From contig CAJAHH010000010.1 in assembly GCA_903939515.1 (NCBI GenBank), positions 140,604-204,603 on the forward strand: 64,000 nt of DNA, in the 5' to 3' direction. The notes beneath the pieces are model-generated. The model was given only the letters and a program-made list of their open reading frames with translations. It had not been told where the DNA came from and ran no database searches. Shown in pieces: positions 6,383-14,833 of the stretch. The position numbers and the translations under genes were made by a program. Position 1 is the stretch's first letter. Every line of letters begins with the position of its first letter. The DNA comes from an uncultured Verrucomicrobiota bacterium (GTDB lineage Bacteria; Verrucomicrobiota; Verrucomicrobiia; Limisphaerales; UBA9464).

Positions 6383-7849
6383 ATGCGGAGCCGCTTGTTG
6401 CTACTAACCTGCCTGTGGGTGGGTTCGGCATTCCTCGGCCACACCGATCCGGCCACGCCCCCGGCGAATCCTCTTCCGGCTCCCCCGTCCAACACCTCGT
6501 CCAATACCGCCGCGTCCAATACCGCCCCAATTTCTTCGGCCGCCTCAGCGGTCCGGAAAGGGCTTCAGTGGAACGCCGCAACCGATCGCTACGCGGCATC
6601 GATCCCCGGATGGCCTATCCAACGGGTTTTGGCACGTTTGAGCGGTCAAACCGGCTGGCGGGTTTGGATCGAAGATGGGATCGAAACCCAAATTCGGGCC
6701 CAGTTCCGAAACTTGCCCGCCCGAGAGGCGTTGCCGCGGATCCTCGGTGGATTGAATTATTCACTCACCACCTCCAGCAACGGTCGCCGGGAACTCAAGG
6801 TGTTCGCCACGCAAGCTCGGTCCAGCACCCTTGAAATCGTGGCCGATGAGGGCGATGGGATGATCGCCAACGAATTGATCGTCCGTTCCAAATCCGGTTC
6901 CCCCATCGATCTAAAATTCTTGGCTGGTCTGAATGGAGCCAGCCTGGTGGGAACCAACGGAGTGGCCGGGGCCTATCAAATCCGCTTTGATTCGGAGAAA
7001 CTGGCCGAGGACGCCAAGCAGACGCTGGCCAATGAGTCCGAAGACCTCGCGGTCGAGAACAACCAACGGCTCGACTCCCCGGATGCGCCTGTCGCGGTCT
7101 CCGGAATAACCGCCCCGCCCTTGCGATTGACGGCCACGGTGCGACCCGATGGGAACCGGCGGGTGATCGCGCTTATCGACTCGGCACCGCAACCGCTGGC
7201 TCCGGCTTTCCAGTCCTTCCTGCTGCCCACCGTCGATCTCGTGCCGGGAGCCCCGGCCTCGGGTGGCCCTTCGCACGGCACTTCCATGGCGGAGGCGATG
7301 GTTCGTGGCCTGAGCGCCGGATCGACTGAAACCAGCACCAGCACCCGCATCCAGCCGTACAATGTTTACGGTGCCAGCGAGTCGGCCTCGACGTGGGACG
7401 TAGCCCGCGGAATCACACAAGCCGCCCAAGACGGTTCCACCATCATCAACCTGTCACTTGGCAGTGCCCAAGACAGCCCCTACCTCCGGGACGTCATCCA
7501 GCAAGTCACTGGTCAGGGAGCGTTGGTCATTGCCGCAGCGGGCAACAATGGCACCGCCGATCCCTTCTACCCGGCCGCCTATGATGCAACGCTGGCGGTG
7601 ACCGCCACGGGACGCTCCGGACAGCTGACGCCCTACGCCAACCGGGGCGGCTTCGTCGATCTGGGAGTACCCGGTTCGACCGTAGTTCAGATGGATGGGC
7701 AGTCGTGGGTGGTTCAGGGCACGTCGGTCTCGGCCGCCTACGCCTCAGGCATGGCTGGAGCCTTGGCTCAAAACCCACAGACGTCGCTGGCTCCGGTCCG
7801 CTCCAAGCTCATCGAAACCTTCCCCATCCAGCGGGCCAAGGGCCCCTGA
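6383..7849 (+). CDS. Secreted subtilisin-like (S8) serine peptidase with STN-like and propeptide-like N-terminus
   Basis: A 488-residue exported protease. After a signal peptide (about 1-21) and a Pro/Ala/Asn/Thr-rich linker, residues about 70-145 (IPGWPIQRVLARLSGQTGW, FRNLPAREALPRILGG) resemble an STN-like short domain. Residues about 155-230 (NELIVRSKSG, LAGLNGASLVGTNGVAGAY) resemble the fervidolysin-type inhibitory propeptide. The S8 catalytic domain follows with all three residues: Asp266 (VIALIDSA), His298 (SHGTSMAE) and Ser448 (VQGTSVSAAYASG), plus the oxyanion Asn in VIAAAGNNG. The start ATG at 6383 is chosen because it gives the signal peptide; it is divergent from the DUF1552 gene. 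An active enzyme is expected; the substrate is unknown. Confidence 0.85.
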   Translation: MRSRLLLLTCLWVGSAFLGHTDPATPPANPLPAPPSNTSSNTAASNTAPISSAASAVRKGLQWNAATDRYAASIPGWPIQRVLARLSGQTGWRVWIEDGIETQIRAQFRNLPAREALPRILGGLNYSLTTSSNGRRELKVFATQARSSTLEIVADEGDGMIANELIVRSKSGSPIDLKFLAGLNGASLVGTNGVAGAYQIRFDSEKLAEDAKQTLANESEDLAVENNQRLDSPDAPVAVSGITAPPLRLTATVRPDGNRRVIALIDSAPQPLAPAFQSFLLPTVDLVPGAPASGGPSHGTSMAEAMVRGLSAGSTETSTSTRIQPYNVYGASESASTWDVARGITQAAQDGSTIINLSLGSAQDSPYLRDVIQQVTGQGALVIAAAGNNGTADPFYPAAYDATLAVTATGRSGQLTPYANRGGFVDLGVPGSTVVQMDGQSWVVQGTSVSAAYASGMAGALAQNPQTSLAPVRSKLIETFPIQRAKGP

Positions 7850-8412
7850 AATGGAATCCTTGTCCCTCCGGGTGCGGTCACTCGCAGTTGGTTTTAGCCC
7901 CCCCGAGAGGACGCCCGAGGACCTCCTGGATAGGGGCTGATCTTCGAGCGGTCCAGCTCTGCGGCGGTCCATGTCTGCGGACGTGGCGCTTTCGGAGAAA
8001 TCGCCCTGCCTCGGAGGTGCTCAGGCAAGGTGGGGTCTCAGCAACAATCCGGAATCTATGGGACGTTGCCGGTTTGAAATCCGCGGTTTTGCCGGATTCT
8101 CGGATCTGTTTTGTTTCAGGATGAGCACCCGCGTTTCTTCCTTCTTCCAAATGGGGCCGAGTGCATCCGGGGCCCACTAGACTTGATAAGAATTTCCTCG
8201 GGCAACCGACAAGCTGAGGCCAGATCGATGATACGTTGAGTTTCTGGGATCAGCGGTTTTCAGACCGGCAGGTTTCATCGGTTTTCACACCGTCACTGAC
8301 AATCCCCCTCTGATCAGATAAGTCGGGGTACAAACCTTACCCTCGGGGTCTTAAGCCCCGCTTGGCCAGCCACGAGGTTTGTCACCTCATCCCTGCCCGT
8401 CACAACCCGCAC
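7850..8412. other. Gene-free interval between protease and Ig-like protein genes
   Basis: These 563 bases lie between the 3' ends of two convergent genes. I see no supported gene. It contains a 21-base sequence (7985-8005) also found at 4809-4829 and a small hairpin CGGGG TCTTAAG CCCCG near 8346-8362 without a clear T run. It includes two related segments with GGTTTTCAGACCG and GGTTTTCACACCG near 8254-8290. Confidence 0.6.
7985..8005. repeat. Dispersed 21-base repeat C (also at 4809-4829)
   Basis: The sequence GGCGCTTTCGGAGAAATCGC plus one C is identical in two gene-free stretches 3.2 kb apart. In both places it is preceded by ACGTGGC and followed by a C/G-rich CGCCCTACC- or CTGCC-like end, so the true repeat is longer and imperfect. 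It looks like part of a genome-wide intergenic repeat family. Confidence 0.65.
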
Positions 8413-9591
8413 TTAGGGCAACGGCCGCACTCGATAAACCCGGCCTGAGTCGACGATCGGATCGAAGAGCACGGTTCCTCCGGCCTGACTCATCATTTCA
8501 GCCTGGGTTGCAAAAGGACCCGGCATGGCCGCCGCCGACTCAATCGCATAGCGACGACCGGTCAGCCCGTTGAAGGAAAGCCTCAGGGAGTCCGAGACGA
8601 GAGTGGGTTGGTCCCACACCACCGGACCGGCCACAGACAGCGTCGCGCCGTCGCTGTCCACGAATCCACCCAGGTTGGTAATCCGCACCCGGTACACCCC
8701 GGCCGCAGTCGCGGTGACATTCGTCACGACCAACGTCGGTCCCGGGGGGCCAGCGCTCCCGACCACCACGCCATCCCGCGTCCAAGAATAGGTCAGGTTG
8801 GTGCCTGTTGCAGAAACACCCAACGAGAACCCTTCGCCAGCATGCAGCGCCCGACCCACGGGCTGGGTCGTGATCACCGGCTTGGCAACCGCGGCCTGCA
8901 CGGTGAGGGTCGCCCAGTCGCTGAAGACGGTCGCCAAATCGTTGATCAACCTGAGGCGATATCGGCCGGAGTCCGCCACTTGGGCGCTGGGCAAGGTAAG
9001 AGTCGCGTTGGTGGCATTCTTAACCTCGAGGTCCTCCTTGAACCACCGCAGCGCCACGGGTTGATCCCCTGAATAGGCAACCGTCAGACTCGCCGATTGG
9101 CCCTGGGCCACGTTGAGGTTGGCAGGCTGGGATGTGACCGCGGGCGGATTGGCACCGACCACTGTGAGCGCCACGTTGAGATCAGCCCAATTGCCCCCCA
9201 AGCTGGTGGTCTCCCAACCACGGATCCTCAGGGTGAACGGCCCACTAGCGGTGGGGGTTCCCGTGAGCGTTCCACGCGTGGAGAGGGTTGTGCCCGGCGG
9301 CAATCCAGAGACGGCCGAATAGGATCTGGCCGTGCCATGGGAAGAACTGGTGATCGAAAATGTCACCGACGTGCGAACGCCGTTGGTGGCCCGAACGGCC
9401 GCAGGCACTACGCCGGTGGCCCCCGACAGCCCATGCATGCTGCCCGCCACGGCCGCTGCACCAAAGACCCATCGGAGGATGAACAGCGTCGGAGCCGCCA
9501 TCACCCCGGGCGCAGACTGCGCCACACGCAGCAGGGGAGCCAATTGAAGGAAAGCGGCCAACACATGGGGATGAATTAAGATCCGTTTCAT
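8413..9591 (-). CDS. Secreted Ig-like domain protein
   Basis: A 392-residue extracellular or surface protein without enzymatic motifs. The ATG at 9591 is preferred over an in-frame TTG nine bases upstream. A hydrophobic N-terminal region (to about residue 60) would direct export. Then come a putative-Ig (He_PIG-like) domain (YSAVSGLPPGTTLSTRGTLTG, about 90-145) and two Ig-like domains (TSQPANLNVAQGQSASLTV..., about 150-232, and TTQPVGRALHAGEGFSLGV..., about 238-322), each with the ...DSGRYRLR or AAGVYRVR strand typical of I-set folds. A C-terminal module (GRRYAIESAAAMPGPF...VYRVRPLP) recurs at the ends of many Verrucomicrobial secreted proteins. Function unknown; probably adhesive or structural. 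Confidence 0.8.
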   Translation of the reverse strand: MKRILIHPHVLAAFLQLAPLLRVAQSAPGVMAAPTLFILRWVFGAAAVAGSMHGLSGATGVVPAAVRATNGVRTSVTFSITSSSHGTARSYSAVSGLPPGTTLSTRGTLTGTPTASGPFTLRIRGWETTSLGGNWADLNVALTVVGANPPAVTSQPANLNVAQGQSASLTVAYSGDQPVALRWFKEDLEVKNATNATLTLPSAQVADSGRYRLRLINDLATVFSDWATLTVQAAVAKPVITTQPVGRALHAGEGFSLGVSATGTNLTYSWTRDGVVVGSAGPPGPTLVVTNVTATAAGVYRVRITNLGGFVDSDGATLSVAGPVVWDQPTLVSDSLRLSFNGLTGRRYAIESAAAMPGPFATQAEMMSQAGGTVLFDPIVDSGRVYRVRPLP

Positions 9592-9646
9592 AGAGACCAA
9601 GCCAAGAATATGAGCACTTCCGGACCGCGCAAACGCTGGCTAGAAA

Positions 9647-9910
9647 TTAGTTGCAACCGCAACCGCCCCCGCCCACTCCGCGTCCGCCGGCCGCTGCCTC
9701 ACGGCTAAACCACATGTGTTCGGCCAGTAACAACCCTGCCGGATCCCGATCTCCGCGCATCGTTGCATCCGACAGCGTGCGACGCTGCCATGGCTCAACG
9801 GTAGAACAACCCGTGCCCAAGGCGATAATGACCGCAACGGCCGCCAACACCATCCCACCCGGACGGGAGGAACAGGCTGGTTGAAGGGGGAGTAGATTTT
9901 TGACGCTCAT
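9647..9910 (-). CDS. DUF4266 lipoprotein
   Basis: A small 87-residue lipoprotein: lipobox LGTGC with Cys35 as the lipidated residue, then the DUF4266 core (VEPWQRRTLSDATMRGDRDP, LAEHMWFSREAAAGG) and a conspicuous C-terminus GGRGVGGGGCGCN. The Gly-rich tail with a Cys-Gly-Cys pair is typical of the family and could bind a metal or act as a redox or surface-sorting signal (inference). It is the last gene of the DUF3570-apbE-tlpA-DUF4266 unit, 20 bases after the TlpA-like gene. Such genes are known to travel with ApbE and DUF3570. Met20 is an alternative start but would leave too short a signal sequence. Confidence 0.88.
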   Translation of the reverse strand: MSVKNLLPLQPACSSRPGGMVLAAVAVIIALGTGCSTVEPWQRRTLSDATMRGDRDPAGLLLAEHMWFSREAAAGGRGVGGGGCGCN

Positions 9911-9930
9911 ATCTATTCTATCGATAAAGT

Positions 9931-10470
9931 TTAGGCTTTAACCGTTTTTAGGAGGCGTTCGATGATTTCAACGTACTTCTTGCGGGTAGCTTCCCCTTCG
10001 TACTTGGGATGCACCGAATCGAGACGCCCCTCCGGTCCGAAGAAGTAGGAGGTCGGCATCCCGGGAGGGCGAACCTTGGAGGCCAGCTTTTCCTGGGCAT
10101 CGCGCACGGTCGCAAAACTCACCGAGTTCTTCTTGAGGAAGCGATCCATGTCCGGTTGCCGCTCGTCCATGGAAACGCCGATGAGCACATATCCCCTCGA
10201 CCCATAGGTTTTGTGGAGGTTTTCCAACACGGGGAAGGACTGACGACAGGGCACACACCATGAGGCCCAGAAATCGAGGTGAACCACCTTGCCGGAAAGG
10301 TCTGGCACGGTGCCTTCGAGCTGCAGGCTCTTGAGGTCCGGAAGGGTGTCACCGGGCTGAAGCCCTGCCGCCCAGCCCAGCGGAATCGTGGCCATCAGCG
10401 CCATCCCGGCGGCCGAAGTTCGCAGGAATTGGCGGCGTGGCAGGGAGATTTCAAGAGGCGACATGTTCAT
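9931..10470 (-). CDS. TlpA/ResA-like thiol-disulfide oxidoreductase, Tat-exported
   Basis: A 179-residue periplasmic thioredoxin-fold protein. From the ATG at 10470 it starts with a twin-arginine signal (PRRQFLRTSA, hydrophobic to about residue 33); an alternative ATG is two codons downstream. The redox motif WCVPC (Cys72, Cys75) follows DFWAS, and the cis-Pro segment reads GMPTSYFF. It probably reduces or isomerises disulfides of a partner made from the same operon, for example the Cys-X-Cys tail of the DUF4266 lipoprotein (inference). The start overlaps the end of apbE by 20 bases, implying translational coupling. A Tat signal on a TlpA-like protein suggests export in folded form. Confidence 0.88.
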   Translation of the reverse strand: MNMSPLEISLPRRQFLRTSAAGMALMATIPLGWAAGLQPGDTLPDLKSLQLEGTVPDLSGKVVHLDFWASWCVPCRQSFPVLENLHKTYGSRGYVLIGVSMDERQPDMDRFLKKNSVSFATVRDAQEKLASKVRPPGMPTSYFFGPEGRLDSVHPKYEGEATRKKYVEIIERLLKTVKA

Positions 10471-11479
10471 AAAATCGGCGACTGCTGAGTTTGGATTGAG
10501 GTCCGTGGAGAAGTCCCTCGGCCCCCGGTTGAGATTCGATGAGACGGAGACCTTCGTCGGGCCCCAGCACGAGGGCCGCGGTGCTGAGCATGCCCGCCAG
10601 GGTGCAACTTGGGGCCAGCACGTGCACAGCCCGGCACCCGTTTTGGACTGGACGCCCTGTGCGCGGGTCGAGGATGTGTCCCCAGCGCTTGCCTGCTGCA
10701 TTGAAGCCCCGATGGTAATCCCCCGAGGTGGCCACGGCCGCATCCCGGACAGCCAGACCACACCAAGCCTTTCCCGGCTGATCGGGGTCTTCGAGCCCGA
10801 GGTGCCAACCCGGGCGACCATCGGCTGGCAACCCCATCACCCGGATGTCGGCTCCGAAGTCCACCAAGGCCCCGGTCAGTCCGCACTGACGCGCCAAAAG
10901 GGCTACCTGATCCACCGCGTACTCCTTGCCCATGCCACCCAGATCCAAGCACATCCCTGGGTCACTCAATCTCACCGAACCCGGCTTGCGCTCCACCTTT
11001 CGCCAACCGACACACTGGCGAGCGGCTTCGATCTGTGGGTCGGTGGGAATTTGTGCCCGACGCCAATCCCACAATTGAATGAGAGGCAACGCGGTGGGAT
11101 CAAACACACCGCGGGTCAAAAAATGCATCTCGTGGCACAGCGCCAAAATCCGGTCGATCTCCGGATCGGAAGCCACCGCGGCACCGCCGGCTGATGCGTT
11201 GAGAACAGAGATCCAACTATCGGTCAGGAATCGGGAATACTTGGCCTCAAAGGCCGCCAACCATCCCAATGCCTCGCCATCGAAACGGCGGATCGCCTCC
11301 GGCGAACCCACCGTAACCCACCGACACGTGGTACCGAGAGCCATGAAGTGCAATTCCCGACCGCCATCGGTTGGCGACTCCTGACACGACTCCCGAATCC
11401 GGCGAAGGACCGCCGAAGCATTCCCCCGGACCACGGTCGCAGGCGCCGGTTCGCTGGATTGGACAGGGGCGCTCACCAT
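10451..11479 (-). CDS. apbE: FAD:protein FMN transferase (ApbE)
   Basis: Transfers FMN from FAD onto a Thr (or Ser) of target proteins through a phosphoester bond, Mg-dependent. The 342-residue sequence carries the family motifs: ALGTTCRW (48-54), KYSRF, DLGGMGKEYAVDQ (179-191), ALVDFGADIRVMG (204-216), AVATSGDYHRGF and HILDPRTGRPV (268-278). Most ApbE proteins are exported lipoproteins; here the N-terminus (MVSAPVQSSEPAPAT) has no signal peptide or lipobox, which is odd. The ATG overlaps the stop of the DUF3570 gene (ATGGTGA, 7 bases), so the two are translationally coupled. The expected target is the DUF3570 protein with its DGISGAT motif. Confidence 0.92.
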   Translation of the reverse strand: MVSAPVQSSEPAPATVVRGNASAVLRRIRESCQESPTDGGRELHFMALGTTCRWVTVGSPEAIRRFDGEALGWLAAFEAKYSRFLTDSWISVLNASAGGAAVASDPEIDRILALCHEMHFLTRGVFDPTALPLIQLWDWRRAQIPTDPQIEAARQCVGWRKVERKPGSVRLSDPGMCLDLGGMGKEYAVDQVALLARQCGLTGALVDFGADIRVMGLPADGRPGWHLGLEDPDQPGKAWCGLAVRDAAVATSGDYHRGFNAAGKRWGHILDPRTGRPVQNGCRAVHVLAPSCTLAGMLSTAALVLGPDEGLRLIESQPGAEGLLHGPQSKLSSRRFYEHVAS

Positions 11480-12711
11480 TGGAAACCAATACCCATCGTG
11501 AAGACATTTGCCTGGGGGTAAGCCGACGACAAGGTCACGCCATCGAGGCCTTGCATGAGGTAGCGCTTGTAGGCCAGGTCCACAGAAACATGCTCATGCA
11601 CTTGCCAGTGAATGCCAACTCCCAGCGTCCACGTCTCGAGGTGGCTCAGGCGGTAATCCGCCGAATAATACTGGGGCCACGCGGGCACTGACAAAACACG
11701 CCCATCCCCGGGGAACCCGGGCTCCCCATCAAAAATCAGACTTCCATCGGACTGCAGGGCCGCGTTCACGCCGTTGGGATCCACCAACGTCCCGTTGAAC
11801 ACAGGCGCGTAGAAGTCGGCCGCTGACTGGACGTGGTAGCGCAGCATTGGGGAGATCACGAGTTTCTCTCCGACCTTCTGGTTCCACTGGACTGCCGCGG
11901 TGTTGGCCCAAATGCCCCAGTCGTCGTGGTGGAGGCGGTAGTTGGCGTCGACGCTGCCATTGAGCGCGCTCACGAAGTGGGTGATCCCGAGATACCCCAC
12001 CTGCTTAATGCGTTGATTCGGGCGATTCTCACCGACTGATGCCGAGGGATCCGAGTTGTAGCCCTCGACCGGAAAGTCGTACTGGAAGTGAACCCCCTTG
12101 TACGGGTCCGTTAGATAGCCATCAGCCACGCCCACGGTCAAATTGGCCGTCAAGTACGTGTTGGGTCCCAGCAACTGGGTCACCCCCAAGAGACCGTCCC
12201 AAGTGTCCTTGTCTTTCCACAGCGTCTTATTGGCCAACCAGAAGCCGGTGACCTGGTCGAAATTGCGCGACAAACCCAGATTCAAAATCGTGTTCTTCTG
12301 GTTGAACTCGATGCTCTCATTCAGGGAAAGACCGATAGAGCGGTAATCACTCTCTTCGCTGTACGAAAGTTGGGGGCGCGTGATGAAGCGACCGGCGGTG
12401 AGGTCGAGTTCAACGGAGCCAGCACGACGGATGTCCTGGAAGTTCTGAAGCGGCAAACGATCGGTTCCTGGCGCGGCGGCCGCCCCGGTCGGGGTCGCTC
12501 CCGAGATGCCATCGTAAACGAAGTTTGCTTTTACCACCGCCTTGGCGTTCAAGGCCTGTTCGGCATAAACCGCGTGGGTCCGGATGTGGATCCGATCGTT
12601 GTCCTCGATATAGTCCTCGTAGCGGTAATCCACCCGGTTCTCAGCACGAGCACGGACCAAGGAAACGCAGTGCAGCAATAAGGCAGTCAGGACGGGGCTG
12701 ATTCGGGCCAT
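11473..12711 (-). CDS. DUF3570 beta-barrel-like outer membrane protein with a flavinylation-type motif
   Basis: A 412-residue exported protein, start ATG at 12711 (alternative ATG at 12735), signal peptide about 1-23 ending RARA-EN. After cleavage it begins NRVDYRYEDYIEDNDRIHI, typical of DUF3570. The body is rich in alternating aromatic strands and ends with FTMGIGFQW (C-terminal aromatic), as in outer-membrane beta barrels. Residues 67-73 read DGISGAT (nucleotides 12493-12513), matching the D-x-x-(S/T)-G-A-(T/S) sequence at which ApbE attaches FMN in NqrC and RnfG. It is the first gene of a four-gene unit and probably the flavin-carrying member (inference). Confidence 0.85.
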   Translation of the reverse strand: MARISPVLTALLLHCVSLVRARAENRVDYRYEDYIEDNDRIHIRTHAVYAEQALNAKAVVKANFVYDGISGATPTGAAAAPGTDRLPLQNFQDIRRAGSVELDLTAGRFITRPQLSYSEESDYRSIGLSLNESIEFNQKNTILNLGLSRNFDQVTGFWLANKTLWKDKDTWDGLLGVTQLLGPNTYLTANLTVGVADGYLTDPYKGVHFQYDFPVEGYNSDPSASVGENRPNQRIKQVGYLGITHFVSALNGSVDANYRLHHDDWGIWANTAAVQWNQKVGEKLVISPMLRYHVQSAADFYAPVFNGTLVDPNGVNAALQSDGSLIFDGEPGFPGDGRVLSVPAWPQYYSADYRLSHLETWTLGVGIHWQVHEHVSVDLAYKRYLMQGLDGVTLSSAYPQANVFTMGIGFQW

Positions 12712-12858
12712 CAGGCACCGGGACCACGGAGGCATGGGTTGGATCAGAAGGTTCAAAAGCAGGTCAGGCAATCCTTTAGACGCCTCAACTCCCGTGTAGA
12801 TTTCACTGACATCGCAGCCTTTCAACCCCTCCACACCTCGTCCGGGGCAGAACCCAGG

Positions 12859-13722
12859 TCATCCGGAGATCGGACTTGGCAGTGGGGACGGCTGCAAGTC
12901 CGGGTTAGGCGCGGAGTTAGGCATCGGGATCGCTAAACGGTCCAATACTCGAGCGGCGGCAGCAAAACCGAAGGTGCCGGTCACCTGAGTGGCTGAGCCG
13001 AAGCCGGATTCACAGTTGAGCCGCAGGGGCATTTCGTTGTCCGAGGCGCGGGTCGCGCAAACTTGGCCGTCACGGTCCGGAAAGACCGGAGCCTCGGCCG
13101 AATGAACACAGTCGATGCGCAGTTTTTTAGCAGTTCTCGAAAACCCGTGCTTCTGGCGGAGGCGCTTGCGCACTTCACTCAACAACCGGTCGTGCGTCAC
13201 GGTGGCCAAATCGGCGACTCGAACCGCGGTCGGATCACGGCGTCCGCCGGCCCCGCCGCACACCACCAACGGAATCCCGGCACCGTGACACAAGGCGATC
13301 AACCGCACCTTGTTGGACATGGCGTCGATGGCATCCACTACGAAGTCCGGGCGGTCTTCGGAACCGAGACCGGTCTCCAGTCCCAACAGGCGCGACGCCG
13401 TATCGGCCGTGAAAAACTCCACCCGGCCTTCCACCCGAGCCTCTGGGGAAATGGCCCGAACCCGTTCCGCCATGACTTCCACCTTGGACCGTCCCACCGT
13501 GGAATCCAGCGCATGCAACTGCCGGTTGATGTTGCTGACGCACACGTCGTCGAGATCGACCAAGGTGAGTCGACCTATCCCCGAACGGGCGAGCGCTTCT
13601 ACCACCCAGGAGCCCACGCCGCCAATGCCGATCACTAGAACGTGCGCGGCGCGAAACCGGCTCAATGCGGCCGCCCCGTAAAGCCGTGCTATCCCTCCAA
13701 ATCGGAAGTCAAAATCACTCAT
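12859..13722 (-). CDS. tcdA: tRNA threonylcarbamoyladenosine dehydratase (TcdA/CsdL)
   Basis: E1-like ATP-dependent enzyme that cyclises N6-threonylcarbamoyladenosine at tRNA position 37. The ATG at 13722 gives MSDFDFRFGGIARLYG, the normal opening; an upstream in-frame ATG adds nine implausible residues. The nucleotide-binding motif GIGGVGSWVVEALARSGIG and the LVDLDDVCVSNINRQ segment are clear, followed by GAGGRRDPT and the C-terminal CESGFGSATQVTGTFGF typical of this subgroup rather than of MoeB or ThiF. Length 287 residues is slightly long because of a Pro-rich tail. Monocistronic; the DUF3570 unit begins 147 bases downstream. Confidence 0.9.
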   Translation of the reverse strand: MSDFDFRFGGIARLYGAAALSRFRAAHVLVIGIGGVGSWVVEALARSGIGRLTLVDLDDVCVSNINRQLHALDSTVGRSKVEVMAERVRAISPEARVEGRVEFFTADTASRLLGLETGLGSEDRPDFVVDAIDAMSNKVRLIALCHGAGIPLVVCGGAGGRRDPTAVRVADLATVTHDRLLSEVRKRLRQKHGFSRTAKKLRIDCVHSAEAPVFPDRDGQVCATRASDNEMPLRLNCESGFGSATQVTGTFGFAAAARVLDRLAIPMPNSAPNPDLQPSPLPSPISG

Positions 13723-13882
13723 GATCGAAATGCCCCACTGGCAAAACATTCAGGTCAAGGCACCCCATCCGTCGATCCGGATCCCTCGGACCCCAGGGCT
13801 CTGCTCCCGAGCAAAGTACTCCAAGTTTCGGAGACGTTCATGAACCCGCTGGAGAGTGAGCCTTGCCGTGCGCACGAAGCAA

Positions 13883-13910
13883 ATCAGGGAACTCCAATGA
13901 GTTCCCTGAT
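13883..13910 (-). terminator. Perfect 12-bp hairpin downstream of the prepilin-like gene
   Basis: ATCAGGGAACTC and GAGTTCCCTGAT form a perfect 12-bp stem with a four-base loop, 57 bases after the prepilin-like stop codon. Read on the minus strand it is followed by TTGCTT, a poor T run, so it may be a weak terminator or a stabilising 3' hairpin. Confidence 0.6.
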
Positions 13911-13966
13911 CGAAGCCGGATGCCCTAGGCCACCCGAAAGCCATACCGTTCAGAATCTGCGGAAAA

Positions 13967-14833
13967 TCAGAGTTCCTTCCAGTTGCGGTGACGGTAGTTG
14001 TTCCAAACCCAACGGAAGTCCGGGTTGTTGGGGCCACCACCACTCCAGTTGAAGCTGGAAATACCGACGGCGGAATCCTTAGCGGCCTTGATGGTTCTGG
14101 CTTCAATCCAGCGGTGCCCCTCGTAGTGGCCGTCCTGGAAGGAAAAGGTGCTGAAGTTGCCGTGGAAAATGGCGAAGGGATCGATCCACCCCTTGGAATC
14201 CGTACTCAGCACCCAGGTGCCGAGGTTGGAATTACGGGGATCGGATTCTTCGATAAACACGAAGGACTGGGACGGGGAACTTACCTCGGAGGCCTTGAGG
14301 TACGGAGGCTGAGAGGCTTCCCATCCGAGAATGCCGTTCATGCCGTTGGCCTTGGAGTAACTGTCGTAGGCCCACCCGGCGCCCGGACGCCGCTTGGAAC
14401 GGAGGTCTCCCGGGCAGTGATACGCTCCAAACGCCGAGCAGTACTCCCACATTGGGGAGTTGGTCATGCCCTTCTGAACCCGCCTGAGCGCTTCTTCGAG
14501 GGTAATGCCATTGGCGATGTCTGGCACCGGTCCCTGCCAATATCCGCCACCGGTGAGTGCCACCACAGCTCCCCCCTTGTTCCTCCAACCATCGGTCGGA
14601 GCCAAGGAGTCGTTGTTGTCCATCGAGTACATCTGCCAGGCCAGAACCAACTGCTTCTGGTTGCTCGCACAGGCGGCACCCGTGGCTTTGGATTTCGCCT
14701 TGGCCAAGGCCGGCAAGAGCATGCCGGCCAGAATCGCAATGATGGCGATGACGACGAGCAACTCGATCAAAGTGAAACCGGAATTGCTCGAACGACGTCG
14801 CGAAGTACTCGAAGGACACGAATCAAATTTCAT
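13967..14833 (-). CDS. Prepilin-type N-terminal cleavage/methylation domain protein (H-X9-DG family)
   Basis: A 288-residue pseudopilin-like protein. From the ATG at 14833, a basic leader precedes the cleavage site [34 protein letters not shown], whose hydrophobic helix anchors the protein before prepilin peptidase processing. The C-terminal half is globular and has the H-X9-DG motif ([12 protein letters not shown]) near residues 240-251, defining a family massively expanded in Planctomycetes and Verrucomicrobia. These proteins may be processed like type II secretion pseudopilins, but their role is unknown. No pilus or secretion gene lies nearby, so it is one of presumably many stand-alone copies. 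Confidence 0.9.
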   Translation of the reverse strand: MKFDSCPSSTSRRRSSNSGFTLIELLVVIAIIAILAGMLLPALAKAKSKATGAACASNQKQLVLAWQMYSMDNNDSLAPTDGWRNKGGAVVALTGGGYWQGPVPDIANGITLEEALRRVQKGMTNSPMWEYCSAFGAYHCPGDLRSKRRPGAGWAYDSYSKANGMNGILGWEASQPPYLKASEVSSPSQSFVFIEESDPRNSNLGTWVLSTDSKGWIDPFAIFHGNFSTFSFQDGHYEGHRWIEARTIKAAKDSAVGISSFNWSGGGPNNPDFRWVWNNYRHRNWKEL

